Source: Bhargavaea cecembensis DSE10
GTDB lineage: Bacteria > Bacillota > Bacilli > Bacillales_A > Planococcaceae
Assembly: GCF_000348905.1 (NCBI RefSeq)
Contig: NZ_AOFT01000007.1
Location: 62,001 to 126,000 of the forward strand
Direction: 5' to 3'
Length of the DNA stretch: 64,000 bases
The position numbers were made by a program, and so were the translations under genes. This document shows positions 1 through 9,573 of the stretch, piece after piece. Position 1 is the stretch's first letter. Each line of letters begins with the position of its first letter. The notes under the pieces are model-generated. The model searched no databases, was not told the DNA's origin, and worked only from the letters and a program-made list of their open reading frames with translations.

Positions 1-15
1 TTCTGTTGTCAACGA

Positions 16-717
16 TTATTTTTTGATGACGACGTTTGCCGCATCGATTTTCACTGCAGGACCCATTGTAGTCGTCACGTTGACAGACTTCATGTAAGTG
101 CCTTTTGCAGCTGCAGGTTTTGCCTTCTGGATGGTTTCGAAGATCGTTTCGAAGTTCTCGATGAGCTTCTCGTTGTCGAACGAAACTTTTCCGATTGGTG
201 CGTGGATGATGCCGGCCTTGTCAGCACGGTATTCAACCTTACCTGCTTTGATGTCCTGGACAGCTTTTGTCACATCAAATGTAACAGTGCCTGTCTTAGG
301 GTTCGGCATGAGGCCTTTTGGTCCGAGGACGCGGCCGAGCTTACCGACTTCGCCCATCATGTCAGGAGTCGCAACGACGACGTCGAAGTCGAACCAGCCT
401 TGCTGGATCTTCTGGACGAAGTCTGCTTCGCCGACATAGTCAGCGCCTGCTGCTTCCGCTTCCTTCGCTTTTTCGCCTTTTGCGAAAACGAGGACTTTTT
501 GCGTTTTGCCCGTTCCGTTAGGAAGGACGACTGCGCCGCGGATCTGCTGGTCGTTTTTACGAGTGTCGATTCCGAGACGGAAAGCGACTTCGACAGTAGC
601 GTCGAATTTGGTTGTGCTCGTTTCTTTAGCGAGCGCGATTGCTTCTTCTGCGCCGTAGAGTTGTTCGCGGTCTACTTTTTTAGCCGCTTCTACGAGCTTC
701 TTGCCTTTTTTAGCCAT
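16..717 (-). CDS. rplA: 50S ribosomal protein L1
   Basis: Ribosomal protein L1 forms the L1 stalk of the large subunit, which helps release deacylated tRNA from the E site. It also acts as a translational repressor of its own operon by binding the mRNA. The 233-residue length matches Bacillus L1 (about 232), and the L1 signature around [18 protein letters not shown] is at residues 125-142. The ATG at 717 has an AAGGAGGAAAC ribosome site. It lies downstream of rplK with a 117-bp gap that carries a candidate L1 target. rplJ would follow beyond the left edge. Confidence 0.98.
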   Translation of the reverse strand: MAKKGKKLVEAAKKVDREQLYGAEEAIALAKETSTTKFDATVEVAFRLGIDTRKNDQQIRGAVVLPNGTGKTQKVLVFAKGEKAKEAEAAGADYVGEADFVQKIQQGWFDFDVVVATPDMMGEVGKLGRVLGPKGLMPNPKTGTVTFDVTKAVQDIKAGKVEYRADKAGIIHAPIGKVSFDNEKLIENFETIFETIQKAKPAAAKGTYMKSVNVTTTMGPAVKIDAANVVIKK

Positions 718-736
718 GTTTGTTTCCTCCTTGATT

Positions 737-763
737 GTGGTTATAGCGGATTAACCCTCCCAC
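737..763 (-). promoter_or_regulatory. L1-binding-site-like mRNA element before rplA
   Basis: On the minus strand a GTGG...CCAC stem encloses GTGGGAGGG and a short loop, ending about 20 nt before the rplA start. An almost identical element lies before rplK. The GUGGGAG sequence resembles the known L1 target in 23S rRNA and in E. coli L11 operon mRNA. Autoregulation by L1 here is inferred from that likeness and from the duplication. Confidence 0.5.
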
Positions 764-834
764 GAAAAAGGATTGCGGCGTTCGCGTAGAACGGGCGCAA
801 CCCTCCTGTAACAGAACAACATCAAGTGAAAGAA

Positions 835-1260
835 TCAGTCTTCGATCGTGATGCCCATGCTGCGGGCAGTGCCTTCGACCATCTGCATCGCTGCTTCAAC
901 AGAAGCGGCGTTGAGGTCAGGCATTTTAGTCTCCGCGATTTCGCGGACTTTATCACGCTTGACGACGGCAACCTTGTTTTTGTTCGGTTCGCCGGACGCC
1001 TTATCGATGCCTGCTGCTTTCTTCAGAAGAACGGCAGCCGGCGGAGTTTTTGTAATGAATGTAAACGAGCGGTCTTCGAAAACCGTGATCTCAACAGGGA
1101 TGATGAGACCTGCCTGGTCAGATGTCCGTGCGTTGAATTCCTTACAGAAGCCCATGATGTTTACACCTGCCTGACCGAGTGCCGGTCCGACCGGTGGTGC
1201 CGGGTTTGCTTTACCTGCAGGGATTTGCAGTTTAACGATTTTGCTTACTTTTTTAGCCAC
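835..1260 (-). CDS. rplK: 50S ribosomal protein L11
   Basis: L11 is part of the GTPase-associated centre of the large subunit and is needed for the RelA stringent response. The product (141 residues) has the canonical N-terminus [20 protein letters not shown] and the C-terminal RNA-binding domain ending in ARSMGI. The reading frame runs farther upstream, but the GTG at 1260 is chosen because it is preceded by AAGGAGGTG at good spacing and gives the usual 141-residue protein. It is first in the rplK-rplA pair and has its own promoter between it and nusG. Confidence 0.97.
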   Translation of the reverse strand: MAKKVSKIVKLQIPAGKANPAPPVGPALGQAGVNIMGFCKEFNARTSDQAGLIIPVEITVFEDRSFTFITKTPPAAVLLKKAAGIDKASGEPNKNKVAVVKRDKVREIAETKMPDLNAASVEAAMQMVEGTARSMGITIED

Positions 1261-1287
1261 GAGACGCACCTCCTTAAAGTCCGTGAT

Positions 1288-1312
1288 GTGGTAATAGGGT
1301 TGCCCCTCCCAC
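1288..1312 (-). promoter_or_regulatory. L1-binding-site-like mRNA element before rplK
   Basis: The minus strand reads GTGGGAGGGG, a short loop, CCC and TTACCAC, so GTGG pairs with CCAC. It lies 28 nt before the rplK GTG and matches the element before rplA in both sequence and position. This is the expected place for L1 feedback control. Protein binding is inferred. Confidence 0.5.
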
Positions 1313-1387
1313 TCATATGTGTCTGCCGGCATTGCCGGTAGAATACGGTTGATCCGCAGCAGACCTATTTTAGGCCTGACCTATGGA

Positions 1388-1416
1388 ATGATACCACTAA
1401 CGCCTTCCGTATGCAA
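1388..1416 (-). promoter_or_regulatory. SigA-type promoter for rplK-rplA
   Basis: TTGCAT and TATCAT are separated by 17 bp in the nusG-rplK gap. This would start a transcript with a leader of about 120 nt that contains the L1-like element. Confidence 0.6.
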
Positions 1417-1424
1417 GCGGAATG

Positions 1425-1958
1425 TCAAATTTTACGAATCTGGGCGAAATCAAGCTCCATCTTCGTTTCGCGTCCGAACATCTCGACAGCGACCTTGACT
1501 TTGCCTTTGGCCGGATCGACTTCCTCGACCGTGCCCTGGAAGTTCGCGAACGGCCCTTCCAGCACTTCGACAAGTTCGCCTTCTTCGATGTCCATTTCGA
1601 CCTTGGCTTCCTTCATGCCCATCTGGCGGAGGATGAAGTCAACCTCTTCCGGCATGAGCGGCGTCGGCTTCGCGCCGCCGCCCGACGAGCCGATAAAGCC
1701 CGTTACGCCGGGCGTGTTGCGCACGACATACCAGGAGTCGTCCGTCATGATCATTTCGACAAGGACGTATCCCGGGAATGTCTTGCGCATGACGGTCTTT
1801 TTCTTGCCGTCCTTCAGCTCAGTTTCCTGTTCTTCAGGAACGATAACGCGGAAGATCTTGTCGAGCATCCCCATCGTTTCGACCCGTTTTTCGAGGTTCG
1901 CCTTCACCTTGTTCTCATATCCGGAATAGGTGTGCACCACGTACCAATTTTTCTCCAT
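1425..1958 (-). CDS. nusG: Transcription termination/antitermination factor NusG
   Basis: NusG binds the RNA polymerase clamp and modulates pausing, Rho action and coupling to translation. The N-terminal NGN domain starts with EKNWYVVHTYSGYENKVK. The C-terminal KOW domain (about residues 125-177) contains EGPFANFQGTVEEVD. The 177-residue length is normal. The ATG at 1958 is fixed by homology, although its Shine-Dalgarno match is weak. It follows secE, but a hairpin with a U-run lies in the 203-bp gap between them. Confidence 0.97.
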   Translation of the reverse strand: MEKNWYVVHTYSGYENKVKANLEKRVETMGMLDKIFRVIVPEEQETELKDGKKKTVMRKTFPGYVLVEMIMTDDSWYVVRNTPGVTGFIGSSGGGAKPTPLMPEEVDFILRQMGMKEAKVEMDIEEGELVEVLEGPFANFQGTVEEVDPAKGKVKVAVEMFGRETKMELDFAQIRKI

Positions 1959-2103
1959 TCGATCGGACTGGCCGTCCGTCCCTCCCTTTCACTTCCATAT
2001 CAACGGCTGAGTGCCGGGACAGCTGCCTCCCGGACACGGCTTCTCCAATGAGTGTACCCGCATCCGGCAGGCGCAACCCGCCCCGGAAACTTCAGCAAAA
2101 TGA

Positions 2104-2134
2104 AAAAGCCCGTGCGGTCCTCCAGACGGGCTAT
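2104..2134 (-). terminator. Intrinsic-terminator-like hairpin between secE and nusG
   Basis: On the minus strand GCCCGT and ACGGGC arms flank a 12-nt loop and are followed by TTTTTC. It lies 28 bp after the secE stop. It may terminate part of the secE transcript or act as an attenuator before nusG. Confidence 0.6.
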
Positions 2135-2161
2135 TGTGGCCATGTATTCAGACAGCCTGAG

Positions 2162-2347
2162 TCAGATGCTCAGGAACCAGCGGAACAGTTCCGATATGCC
2201 GAGGTCGATGACTACGAAGTACAGAGCCATGAAGATGACCGTCGAAAGAACGACGACCGTATACTTGGTCAGTTCTTTGCGCTTCGGCCAGCTGACCTTC
2301 CGCATCTCGGAGACGACGCCGCTGAAAAACTCACGAATCTTGCCCAT
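2162..2347 (-). CDS. secE: Preprotein translocase subunit SecE
   Basis: SecE is the single-span clamp subunit of the SecYEG protein-conducting channel in Gram-positive bacteria. The 61-residue protein has the conserved amphipathic segment FFSGVVSEMRKVSWPKRKEL at residues 7-26, then one membrane helix of about 20 residues. The ATG at 2347 has a CGGAGG site upstream. In B. subtilis rpmGB lies between sigH and secE. No L33 reading frame is visible in the 181 bp here, only a promoter. Confidence 0.96.
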   Translation of the reverse strand: MGKIREFFSGVVSEMRKVSWPKRKELTKYTVVVLSTVIFMALYFVVIDLGISELFRWFLSI

Positions 2348-2486
2348 TTTATCGTAAAACCTCCGGATTATAAGTGTCTAAGTCGAGTGTGGTTGTGTCA
2401 CCGGAAGTTCCGGCGTCGCATCACGATTTCCGCCGGCCGCCGGGTAAGGACGGCCGTGCCGCCGATCCGCGGACCGGTCCGTTTAC

Positions 2487-2515
2487 AGCCTACCACCTGC
2501 AAACAAGGCTGTCAA
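2487..2515 (-). promoter_or_regulatory. SigA-type promoter for secE-nusG
   Basis: A perfect TTGACA is followed 17 bp later by TAGGCT, between sigH and secE. The leader would be about 135 nt. Confidence 0.65.
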
Positions 2516-2528
2516 CGCGCCCGGGTGC

Positions 2529-3179
2529 CTACCGGCGCGCCCCCGCGGCAAGGTGCTGCTCCAGTTTCCGCTTGATCCGCTGGAGGGCATTGTCGATCGA
2601 CTTCACCTGCCGGTCCAGCTTGTCGGAAATCTCCTGGTAGCTGCGTCCTTCCAGATACAGGGCGAGCACCTGCCGTTCAAGCGTACTCAGGACGTTGTTG
2701 ACCTCTTCCTCCAGCCGGTTGAAATCCTCCCGGTGGACCATGAGGTCGGCAGGATCGTCCAGCTCCGGCCCGGTCAGCATATCGAGCAGTGTCCGCTCGG
2801 ACTCATCCTCGTACACCGGCTTGTCGAGCGATACCGACGAATTAAGCGGAATATGCTTCTGCCGAGTCGCAGTCTTGATCGCGGTAATGATCTGGCGCGT
2901 GATGCAAAGCTCCGCGAACGCGCGGAACGAACTGAGCTTGTCCGCGCGGAAGTCCCGGATCGCCTTGTACAGGCCGATCATTCCCTCTTGTATGATGTCT
3001 TCCCGGTCTGCGCCGACCAGGAAATATGAGCGCGCTTTCATCCGGACGAAATAATGATACTTCCGGATCAGGTAATCGAGCGCGTCCGACCTTCCGGCAT
3101 GCACCAGCTCGACAAGCGACTCATCGCTGTGGTTTTCAAACGCTTCCCCCAAAACCTCTTTCCGGCTGTCAATCATCAT
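2529..3179 (-). CDS. sigH: RNA polymerase sigma factor SigH
   Basis: SigH (Spo0H) directs transcription at the transition to stationary phase, sporulation initiation and competence. The product has 216 residues (B. subtilis 218). Region 2 contains DREDIIQEGMIGLYKAIRDF and region 4 contains GRSYQEISDKLDRQVKSIDN. The ATG pair at 3179 follows GGGGTGATCTGAA. It stands 70 bp after rae1, as in B. subtilis. Confidence 0.97.
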   Translation of the reverse strand: MMIDSRKEVLGEAFENHSDESLVELVHAGRSDALDYLIRKYHYFVRMKARSYFLVGADREDIIQEGMIGLYKAIRDFRADKLSSFRAFAELCITRQIITAIKTATRQKHIPLNSSVSLDKPVYEDESERTLLDMLTGPELDDPADLMVHREDFNRLEEEVNNVLSTLERQVLALYLEGRSYQEISDKLDRQVKSIDNALQRIKRKLEQHLAAGARR

Positions 3180-3249
3180 TTCAGATCACCCCGGTCCCCC
3201 TCGAGTTTAATGACAAGTTTACAGGAAGGAAAATATTGTCGTCAACCGC

Positions 3250-3759
3250 TCATTTTAGTCCGCGGCGCCATTTTTCGAAAATTTCGGCCACATCGTCACT
3301 GAGCGGGATTTTGGAGAACGGCCGATTTTCGCGGATTTCCCGCACCCGTTTCGCGATGCCGTCGCGGACCTCGCCCATTTCCAGGCGAAGCTCCCGGGCG
3401 GATTTACGGAGCGCGCCCTGGGCAAAGATGACACGCTGCTCGGTAAAGTCCGATGTGGCCACATGCACACGGGTGCGCCGGCTTCCGAGTTCGGAGGCGA
3501 GGCGCTCGATGCGTTCGTCAGCCGTCTCGTTCTCCCTTGTATAGATCACCTCGACATCCCGCCGCCGCTGCGGCTTCGGGATGCCCGGCACGTACTGCGC
3601 GTCAAAGACCACAATCACCCGCCAGCCCGTGTACGCCCGGTATTCCGCCATCATCTCGACAAGCAGGTCACGGGCATCCTCCAGACGGGCATCCCGGAGC
3701 GTTTTCAGCTCCGGCCAGGCGCCGATAATGTTGTAGCCGTCGACGATCAGGACGTCCAT
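3250..3759 (-). CDS. rae1: Ribosome-associated mRNA endonuclease Rae1 (YacP, NYN domain)
   Basis: Rae1 is a PIN-like NYN endonuclease that enters the ribosomal A site and cleaves certain mRNAs during translation. The 169-residue protein begins [15 protein letters not shown], with the acidic nuclease residue in the first strand, and has further acids in VVFDAQY and VATSDFTEQ. A longer upstream frame exists, but the ATG at 3759 has a GGAAGGCGG ribosome site and overlaps the rlmB stop by 1 nt, showing translational coupling. Confidence 0.92.
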   Translation of the reverse strand: MDVLIVDGYNIIGAWPELKTLRDARLEDARDLLVEMMAEYRAYTGWRVIVVFDAQYVPGIPKPQRRRDVEVIYTRENETADERIERLASELGSRRTRVHVATSDFTEQRVIFAQGALRKSARELRLEMGEVRDGIAKRVREIRENRPFSKIPLSDDVAEIFEKWRRGLK

Positions 3760-4514
3760 CACTGACCGCCTTCCGGATCCCGCTTGCGGAACACTTCGTA
3801 CATGAGGAGCGCCGCAGCGACGGAGGCATTCAGGGAATTCACATGCCCGACCATCGGTAGGCTGTACAGGAAGTCGCATTTGTCCCGGAGAAGGCGGCTC
3901 ATGCCGCGGCCCTCGCTGCCGATGATGACGGCGAGCGGCAGGCCCGCGTCCATGTTGCGGTAGTCGGCGTCGCCCTTTGCATCGGTGCCGGCAATCCAGA
4001 CACCGCGGTCCTTCAGATCGTCCACGGCGCGGGCCATATTGCCGACCCGCACGACCGGGACATGCTCGATCGCACCGGTCGATGCCTTGGCGACCACGCC
4101 GGTCAGGCCGACGGAGCGCCGCTTCGGAATGATGATGCCGTGCACGCCGGACGCGTCCGCCGTCCGGAGGATTGAACCCAGATTGTGCGGGTCCTCGAGC
4201 TCGTCCAGGATGAGGAAGAACGGATCCTCCCCGCGCTCCTCCGCCCGGCGGAACAGATCGTCCATCTCCGCGTAATCATAGGCAGCGATGGATGCTACGA
4301 CGCCCTGGTGGGTGAGATCGGTCAGCTGATCAAGCTTTTTATTCGGCACCTGCTGGACCACCGTGCCGGATTCTTTCGCGAGCCGCCGGATGTCCGAGGC
4401 AAATCCCTTCTGCATGCCTTCGGCAATCCAGACCTTGTTCAGCTGGCGCCCCGAACGAAGCGCCTCGAGCACCGGATTGCGCCCCGCAATGATTTCTTCT
4501 TCACGCTTCGTCAA
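3759..4514 (-). CDS. rlmB: 23S rRNA 2'-O-methyltransferase RlmB (TrmH/SpoU family)
   Basis: This SpoU-class enzyme methylates a ribose in the peptidyl-transferase region of 23S rRNA (G2251 in E. coli). The 251 residues include an N-terminal substrate-binding domain starting [16 protein letters not shown] and the SPOUT knot motifs [31 protein letters not shown] and [18 protein letters not shown]. It overlaps mrnC by 4 nt and rae1 by 1 nt, in an operon running from cysE. Confidence 0.94.
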   Translation of the reverse strand: MTKREEEIIAGRNPVLEALRSGRQLNKVWIAEGMQKGFASDIRRLAKESGTVVQQVPNKKLDQLTDLTHQGVVASIAAYDYAEMDDLFRRAEERGEDPFFLILDELEDPHNLGSILRTADASGVHGIIIPKRRSVGLTGVVAKASTGAIEHVPVVRVGNMARAVDDLKDRGVWIAGTDAKGDADYRNMDAGLPLAVIIGSEGRGMSRLLRDKCDFLYSLPMVGHVNSLNASVAAALLMYEVFRKRDPEGGQ

Positions 4515-4930
4515 CGCGGTTCCCCTCCTTCCGATTCGGCAAATCCGATGGCGTAACGGATCACTTCGTCCAGCCGCTCCTTTTTGCCGAGCAGGTGGAG
4601 ATAGCCGACCAGCGCCTCGAATGCCGTGCTGTAATTGTACGTCTGTACATCCGTGTTTTTCGGGGCATGTCCCGATTTGGCGTTCCGCCCCCTGCGGACG
4701 ACAGCGGATTCCGACTCATCAAGGAACCCGCCCTCTTCCATCGAGAGGACGATCGCCGCCTGGGACTTCGCCGATACATAGCCGGTCGCAAGCCGGTGGA
4801 GCGTGTTCGGCTTGGCCCGGCCGGAGCGGATCAGATGCTCGCGGATCGCGACCTCGTAGACCGCATCCCCCATGTAGGCGAGCGCGAGCCCGTTTAGCTG
4901 GCGGATGTCGCCGTCACTGATTCCTGCCAT
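4511..4930 (-). CDS. mrnC: Mini-ribonuclease III
   Basis: Mini-III is an RNase III catalytic domain without the dsRNA-binding domain. It matures 23S rRNA ends in Bacillus. The 139-residue protein contains [22 protein letters not shown], the RNase III signature helix with the acidic residues, and a second acidic patch near the C-terminus. It sits directly after cysS and overlaps rlmB, the conserved order. Confidence 0.94.
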   Translation of the reverse strand: MAGISDGDIRQLNGLALAYMGDAVYEVAIREHLIRSGRAKPNTLHRLATGYVSAKSQAAIVLSMEEGGFLDESESAVVRRGRNAKSGHAPKNTDVQTYNYSTAFEALVGYLHLLGKKERLDEVIRYAIGFAESEGGEPR

Positions 4931-4934
4931 CCGA

Positions 4935-6335
4935 TCAGCCCCTCTTCCAGCGGACGCCCTGCCGGGTATCCTCCAGGATGATCCCCTGGCTCAGCAGATG
5001 ATCGCGGATTTCGTCGGCACGCTTGAAGTCACGGTTTTTCCGCGCTTCTTCGCGCTCTGCAATCAGTGCGTCAACCTCTTCGCCCGGAAGCTCATCTGCC
5101 GTCTCAAGCGAGATGCCGAGCACGCCGGCCAGCTTGCCGAACGCGCCGAGGAACGCCTGGAGCACATCCTTCTGGGTGTTTTTCTCGTTCAGGTAGGTGT
5201 TCGACAGGCGTGCCAGGTCGAAAAGTGCCGCAACGGCGTTTGCCGTGTTGAAGTCATCGTCCATCGCGTCTTCGAATGCCTTCTGCGCCTCCCGGACCTT
5301 ATGGAGCCAGATATCCGCCTGGTCGCCGTTGTCCGCCGTCTGCTCGAGGCGGAACATCAGGTTGCGGTACGCCGTGCGAAGGCGTTCAAGGGCGTTTTCC
5401 GCATCTGCGATCACTTCCGAGGAGAAGTTGATCGGGTTCCGGTAATGAACCGTCAGCATAAAGTAGCGCAGCACCTGCGGATCAATCTTCTGCCGGATGT
5501 CGTGGACGGTGATGAAGTTGCCGAGCGACTTCGACATTTTCTCGTTGTCGATGTTCACGTAGCCGTTGTGCATCCAGTAGTTCGCGAACGTCTTGTCGTT
5601 ATGCGCCTCGCTCTGGGCGATTTCGTTCTCATGGTGCGGGAATGTCAGGTCCTGGCCGCCGGCGTGGATGTCGATCGTATCGCCGAGCACCTCGCGCGCC
5701 ATGACCGAGCACTCGATGTGCCAGCCCGGCCGGCCTGCGCCCCATGGGCTTTCCCAGGAGATCTCGCCGGGCTTCGCGGCCTTCCAGAGGGCGAAGTCAA
5801 GCGCGTCTTCCTTTTTCTCGCCGGGCTGGATGCGCGCACCGACCTTGAGCTCATCGATCGACTGCTGCGAAAGCTTTCCGTAGCCGTCGAACTTCCGCGT
5901 CCGGTAATACACGTCGCCGCCCGACTCATAGGCATAGCCCTTGTCGATCAGCACGCCGATAAAGTCGATGATGTCCCTGATGTGGTCCGTGACTCGTGGG
6001 TGGTCATCCGCATGACGGCATCCGAGCGCCTCGATGTCCGCGAAATATGCGGCGATGAACCGCTCCGTCAGTTCGCCGACTTCTTCACCGATCTCATTTG
6101 CCGCCTTGATGATCTTGTCGTCCACGTCGGTGAAGTTCGAAACGAAGTGAACGTCATAGCCCTTGTACTCCAGGTAGTTGCGGACCGTGTCATAGACGAT
6201 GACCGGGCGCGCGTTGCCGATATGGATGTAGTTGTAGACGGTCGGGCCGCATACATACATCTTCACTTTCCCTTCTTCAATCGGGACAAACGGTTCTTTC
6301 TTGCGTGTGAGTGTATTGAAAATCTGGATGGTCAT
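4935..6335 (-). CDS. cysS: Cysteinyl-tRNA synthetase
   Basis: CysRS charges tRNA-Cys. This class I synthetase has the HIGH-type motif YIHIGNARP at about residues 35-43 and the KMSKS loop EKMSKSLGN at about residues 266-274. Zinc ligands are visible as the early CGPTVYN cysteine and GWHIECSVM. The 466-residue length is typical. It overlaps the cysE stop by 4 nt and is thus read from the cysteine T-box transcript. Confidence 0.97.
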   Translation of the reverse strand: MTIQIFNTLTRKKEPFVPIEEGKVKMYVCGPTVYNYIHIGNARPVIVYDTVRNYLEYKGYDVHFVSNFTDVDDKIIKAANEIGEEVGELTERFIAAYFADIEALGCRHADDHPRVTDHIRDIIDFIGVLIDKGYAYESGGDVYYRTRKFDGYGKLSQQSIDELKVGARIQPGEKKEDALDFALWKAAKPGEISWESPWGAGRPGWHIECSVMAREVLGDTIDIHAGGQDLTFPHHENEIAQSEAHNDKTFANYWMHNGYVNIDNEKMSKSLGNFITVHDIRQKIDPQVLRYFMLTVHYRNPINFSSEVIADAENALERLRTAYRNLMFRLEQTADNGDQADIWLHKVREAQKAFEDAMDDDFNTANAVAALFDLARLSNTYLNEKNTQKDVLQAFLGAFGKLAGVLGISLETADELPGEEVDALIAEREEARKNRDFKRADEIRDHLLSQGIILEDTRQGVRWKRG

Positions 6336-6988
6336 CGCCGTACCTCCTTCAGCTGCTCCTGCAGCCGCTCCAATTCTTGATTGAGCTGATTAATTTTTGC
6401 TTCCAGCATGTCGCACTTGTCAGCGACCGGATCCGGGATGTCGTGGTGGTCCAGCTTCTTCGGCACCCTGACCCCATTCTGGACGACGACCGTCCCCGGA
6501 ATTCCGACGACTGTCGAATTCGGCGGAACGTCTTTCAGCACGACGGATCCCGCGCCCACTTTGACGTTGTCGCCGAGCGTGATCGATCCGAGCACCTTCG
6601 CGCCTGATGCGACGAGCACATTGTTGCCGAGCGTCGGGTGGCGCTTGCCCTTTTCCTTGCCGGTCCCGCCAAGCGTCACACCCTGATACAGCGTCACGTC
6701 GTCACCGATTTCGCAGGTTTCCCCGATGACGACGCCCGAACCGTGGTCGATAAAGAACCGGCGGCCGATCACGGCGCCCGGATGGATCTCGATCCCGGTC
6801 AGGAACCGGGAAAACTGGGACACGGCGCGGGCAAGGAACCGCATCCCCCTCTTATGGAGGGCATGGGCGATCCGGTAGCCCCAGAGCGCGTGAAGCCCCG
6901 AGTAGGTCAGCACGATCTCAAAGGCACTTCTTGCCGCGGGGTCCTGGTCGAAAATTGTCGCAATATCTTCTTTCATCCTCTTGAACAT
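6332..6988 (-). CDS. cysE: Serine O-acetyltransferase
   Basis: CysE acetylates L-serine with acetyl-CoA, the first step of cysteine biosynthesis. The 218-residue protein has an N-terminal helical domain and a left-handed beta-helix of hexapeptide repeats ([23 protein letters not shown]). The catalytic region is [28 protein letters not shown]. The ATG at 6988 with a GGAGGA site is chosen over a longer frame that would run into the T-box terminator. It is the first gene of the cysE-cysS-mrnC-rlmB-rae1 operon. Confidence 0.95.
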   Translation of the reverse strand: MFKRMKEDIATIFDQDPAARSAFEIVLTYSGLHALWGYRIAHALHKRGMRFLARAVSQFSRFLTGIEIHPGAVIGRRFFIDHGSGVVIGETCEIGDDVTLYQGVTLGGTGKEKGKRHPTLGNNVLVASGAKVLGSITLGDNVKVGAGSVVLKDVPPNSTVVGIPGTVVVQNGVRVPKKLDHHDIPDPVADKCDMLEAKINQLNQELERLQEQLKEVRR

Positions 6989-7049
6989 GGTTGGGCATTC
7001 CTCCAAATATCCGAAAACTGAGGCGGGCGGGAGGCATCCGGCGGCATGC

Positions 7050-7320
7050 CGACAAAACAAAAAGCGCCCCTGTCAGCTGACAGAGACGCCTGGTATGCGC
7101 GGTTCCACTCTGGTTTGGGAGGAGCAAAAAACGCCCCTCCCCCCTCGGTGCCCGTAACGCGGGCAAGGCGGCCGGCCTACTTCATTTCGGCTCGGCGCTC
7201 CGAGGTGCATTTCCGCGCGCAGCGGCCCGGGCCGCTTTCAGCCGGCGGCGGCCCTCTCTGTCGAGCATGCGCAACGTACTTCTCCTCTTCGTCGCTTTCG
7301 GTATGTTGTTTCCTTGTTGA
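7050..7320 (-). promoter_or_regulatory. T-box riboswitch, cysteine specifier
   Basis: The leader before cysE contains the T-box sequence AGAGTGGAACCGCG at 7111-7098, pairing element for the uncharged tRNA end. An early stem I has the AGAAGTA S-turn. The specifier-loop pattern GAAATGCAC places TGC (Cys) at 7209-7207. A terminator hairpin ending in GGCGC TTTTTG lies at 7085-7055. Uncharged tRNA-Cys should favour read-through into cysE and cysS. Confidence 0.93.
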
Positions 7321-7325
7321 CCTCT

Positions 7326-7353
7326 ATTGTACTTGGGGAACGCGGAAAGTCAA
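7326..7353 (-). promoter_or_regulatory. SigA-type promoter of the cysE T-box transcript
   Basis: TTGACT and TACAAT are 16 bp apart, placing the start a few bases before the T-box leader and after the gltX stop. Confidence 0.7.
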
Positions 7354-7388
7354 TTGATTAAACCGTATGCGCCAAATGCCCGGTGAAT

Positions 7389-8846
7389 TCAGCCCGCGTA
7401 CGCGGAAACACGCCGGATTACTTTGTCGCGGCCAAGAAGCGAGATGGCTTCCTGCAGCTCGGGACCGTGTGTCTGGCCCGTTGTCACGACGCGGATCGGC
7501 ATGAAGAGATTCTTGCCCTTGTGCCCGGTCTCTTTCTGCACGGCCTTGATGGCCGATTTGATCGATGCCGGGTCGAACGTTTCGAGTTCTTCAAGCTTCG
7601 CCCGGAACGCAGTCATTACTTCCGGAACCTGCTCGCCGGACAGCACAGCCTTCGCTTCCTCATCGTATTCGATGCCGTCATTAAAGAACTGGGCGGACAA
7701 TTCGACAATTTCCGCACCGAAGCTCATCTGCTCCTGATAAAGCGCGATCAGGCGCTCTGCCCATTCCCGTTGTTCCGCGGACAGCTCTTCCGGCAGGCGG
7801 CCCGCCTTCTGGAGATGCGGCAGCGCCAGCTTCACGACTTCTTCGGACGGAAGCTGCTTCACATACTGGTTGTTCATCCATGTCAGCTTCTGCTTGTCAA
7901 AGAGGGCAGGCGACTTCGAGAGGCGGTCCGCTTCGAACATCTCGATGAACTCGTCCTTCGAGAAGATCTCGTCCTCGCCCTTCGGCGACCAGCCGAGGAG
8001 CGCGATGAAGTTGAAGAGCGCTTCCGGCAGATAGCCGAGTTCCTCGTACTGTTCGATAAACTGGATGATCGATTCGTCACGCTTCGACAATTTCTTGCGG
8101 CTTTCGTTCACAATCAGCGTCATGTGCCCGAATGTCGGCGGCTCCCAGCCGAACGCCTCATAGATCATCATCTGCTTCGGCGTATTGGAGATGTGGTCAT
8201 CCCCGCGGAGCACATGTGAAATCTTCATGTAGTGGTCGTCGACCGCCACTGCGAAGTTGTAGGTCGGCACGCCGTCCTTTTTCACGATGACCCAGTCGCC
8301 GAAATCGCCGGATTCGAACGACACCTCGTCCTTGACCATGTCATTGAACTTGTACGTGCGCCCTTCCGGCACGGCGATCCGGATGCTCGGCCGGCGGCCT
8401 TCCGCCTCGAGCTTCGCACGGTCATCGTCCGACAGGTGGCGGCATTTTCCGCTGTAGCGCGGCATTTCCCCGCGCGCCTGCTGTGCCTCGCGCTCCGCCT
8501 CAAGCTCTTCTTCGGTGCAGTAGCACTTGTAGGCCTGCCCCTTCTCCAGGAGCCCGTCGTACAGTTCCTTATAAAGGTCATTCCGTTCCGACTGGCGGTA
8601 CGGGCCGTACTCGCCGCCGACGTCGATGCTCTCATCCCAGTCGATGCCGAGCCACTTCAGGTAGCGGAGCTGCGATTCCTCGCCGCCCTCGATGTTGCGC
8701 TTCGCGTCGGTATCCTCGATGCGGATGATGAACTTGCCGCCGTTGTGGCGTGCGTAAAGATAGTTGAAGAGCGCCGTCCGGGCGTTCCCGATATGCAGGT
8801 GCCCCGTCGGGCTCGGCGCATAGCGTACACGGACTTCCTGTGTCAT
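7389..8846 (-). CDS. gltX: Glutamyl-tRNA synthetase
   Basis: GltX charges tRNA-Glu, and in bacteria with GatCAB also tRNA-Gln. The 485-residue class I enzyme starts [20 protein letters not shown] (HIGH motif) and carries KLSKRDESI (KMSKS motif) at about residue 253. A zinc-binding-like CYCTEEELE is at about residue 108. The ATG at 8846 has AGGAGG eight bases upstream. The frame extends farther but without support. It precedes the cysE T-box. Confidence 0.96.
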   Translation of the reverse strand: MTQEVRVRYAPSPTGHLHIGNARTALFNYLYARHNGGKFIIRIEDTDAKRNIEGGEESQLRYLKWLGIDWDESIDVGGEYGPYRQSERNDLYKELYDGLLEKGQAYKCYCTEEELEAEREAQQARGEMPRYSGKCRHLSDDDRAKLEAEGRRPSIRIAVPEGRTYKFNDMVKDEVSFESGDFGDWVIVKKDGVPTYNFAVAVDDHYMKISHVLRGDDHISNTPKQMMIYEAFGWEPPTFGHMTLIVNESRKKLSKRDESIIQFIEQYEELGYLPEALFNFIALLGWSPKGEDEIFSKDEFIEMFEADRLSKSPALFDKQKLTWMNNQYVKQLPSEEVVKLALPHLQKAGRLPEELSAEQREWAERLIALYQEQMSFGAEIVELSAQFFNDGIEYDEEAKAVLSGEQVPEVMTAFRAKLEELETFDPASIKSAIKAVQKETGHKGKNLFMPIRVVTTGQTHGPELQEAISLLGRDKVIRRVSAYAG

Positions 8847-8887
8847 AGATGGTTCCTCCTGTTCGTTCGAACATGTTTGCTCCGTCC

Positions 8888-8915
8888 ATTTTACCACAGC
8901 ACGTGAGGTTTTAAA
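8888..8915 (-). promoter_or_regulatory. Probable SigA-type promoter of gltX
   Basis: TTTAAA and TAAAAT are 16 bp apart, about 40 bp before the gltX ATG. The -35 is a weak match. The rest of the 8916-9057 gap shows nothing coding. Confidence 0.4.
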
Positions 8916-9057
8916 GCACCGGGTGCTGCGGACGATGTCCGGGAGGCTTTTGGGATTCGCGTGCGGACAAAAAGGTCGGGATTTTCGTTCGCGAACCTCT
9001 TTTTCGGGCGCAAATTTTGCCGATTCCTACGCGAACCCCGCGGAGAGTCTCCTCTTA

Positions 9058-9089
9058 TTAGAAGAGACCGCCCGGCATCGCGGGCGGTC
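9058..9089 (-). terminator. Terminator after ispF
   Basis: A GACCGCCCG / CGGGCGGTC stem is followed on the minus strand by TCTCTTCT, 8 bp after the ispF stop. It closes the yacL-ispD-ispF transcript. Confidence 0.8.
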
Positions 9090-9096
9090 CAGTCAA

Positions 9097-9573
9097 TTAC
9101 GCTTTCTCCAATAAGATCACCGCGAGTGCGGCAATTCCTTCTTCGCGGCCGACAAAGCCGAGCTTTTCGGTCGTGGTCGCCTTGACGTTCACCTGCGACA
9201 CATCCGCGTGAAGCAGTTCCGCGATGCGGGCGCGGATCTTGCCGATATGCGGCGCCATTTTCGGGCGCTGGGCCATGATCGTGCAGTCGACATTGCCGAG
9301 TTTCCAGCCCTGCGCCTCGACATCCGCCCAGACCCGCTCCAGCAGCACCGCGGAGTCCGCGTCCTTGAACGCCTCGTCGGTGTCCGGGAAATGATGCCCG
9401 ATGTCCCCTCCGCCGATCGCGCCCAGTGCCGCATCGGTTACGGTATGGAGCAGCACGTCCGCGTCCGAGTGGCCGATGAGGCCGCGCTCGTGCGGGATGG
9501 TCACGCCGCCGATGATGAGCGGGCGCCCCTCCGCAAATTCATGCACGTCAAACCCTTGTCCGATCCTGATCAT
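9097..9573 (-). CDS. ispF: 2-C-methyl-D-erythritol 2,4-cyclodiphosphate synthase
   Basis: IspF forms the cyclic diphosphate in the non-mevalonate (MEP) isoprenoid pathway. The 158-residue protein has the metal-binding GQGFDVHEF at residues 5-13, [20 protein letters not shown]-like motif at residues 33-52, and the C-terminal [19 protein letters not shown]. It overlaps ispD by 4 nt, so the two consecutive pathway steps are translationally coupled. Confidence 0.97.
   Translation of the reverse strand: MIRIGQGFDVHEFAEGRPLIIGGVTIPHERGLIGHSDADVLLHTVTDAALGAIGGGDIGHHFPDTDEAFKDADSAVLLERVWADVEAQGWKLGNVDCTIMAQRPKMAPHIGKIRARIAELLHADVSQVNVKATTTEKLGFVGREEGIAALAVILLEKA

Noticed and set aside
2401-2430. Short ATG CGA CGC CGG AAC frame resembling an L33 start
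   Set aside because: It stops after seven codons and lacks the L33 cysteine pairs, so it is not rpmGB.
4905-6380. 491-codon frame opposite cysS
   Set aside because: Shadow of cysS produced by GC-biased codon use.
8955-9050. Possible further short repeats with GCGAACC
   Set aside because: GCG-containing cores recur at uneven distances (28, 17 and 23 bp), not the 21-bp period of the other arrays.
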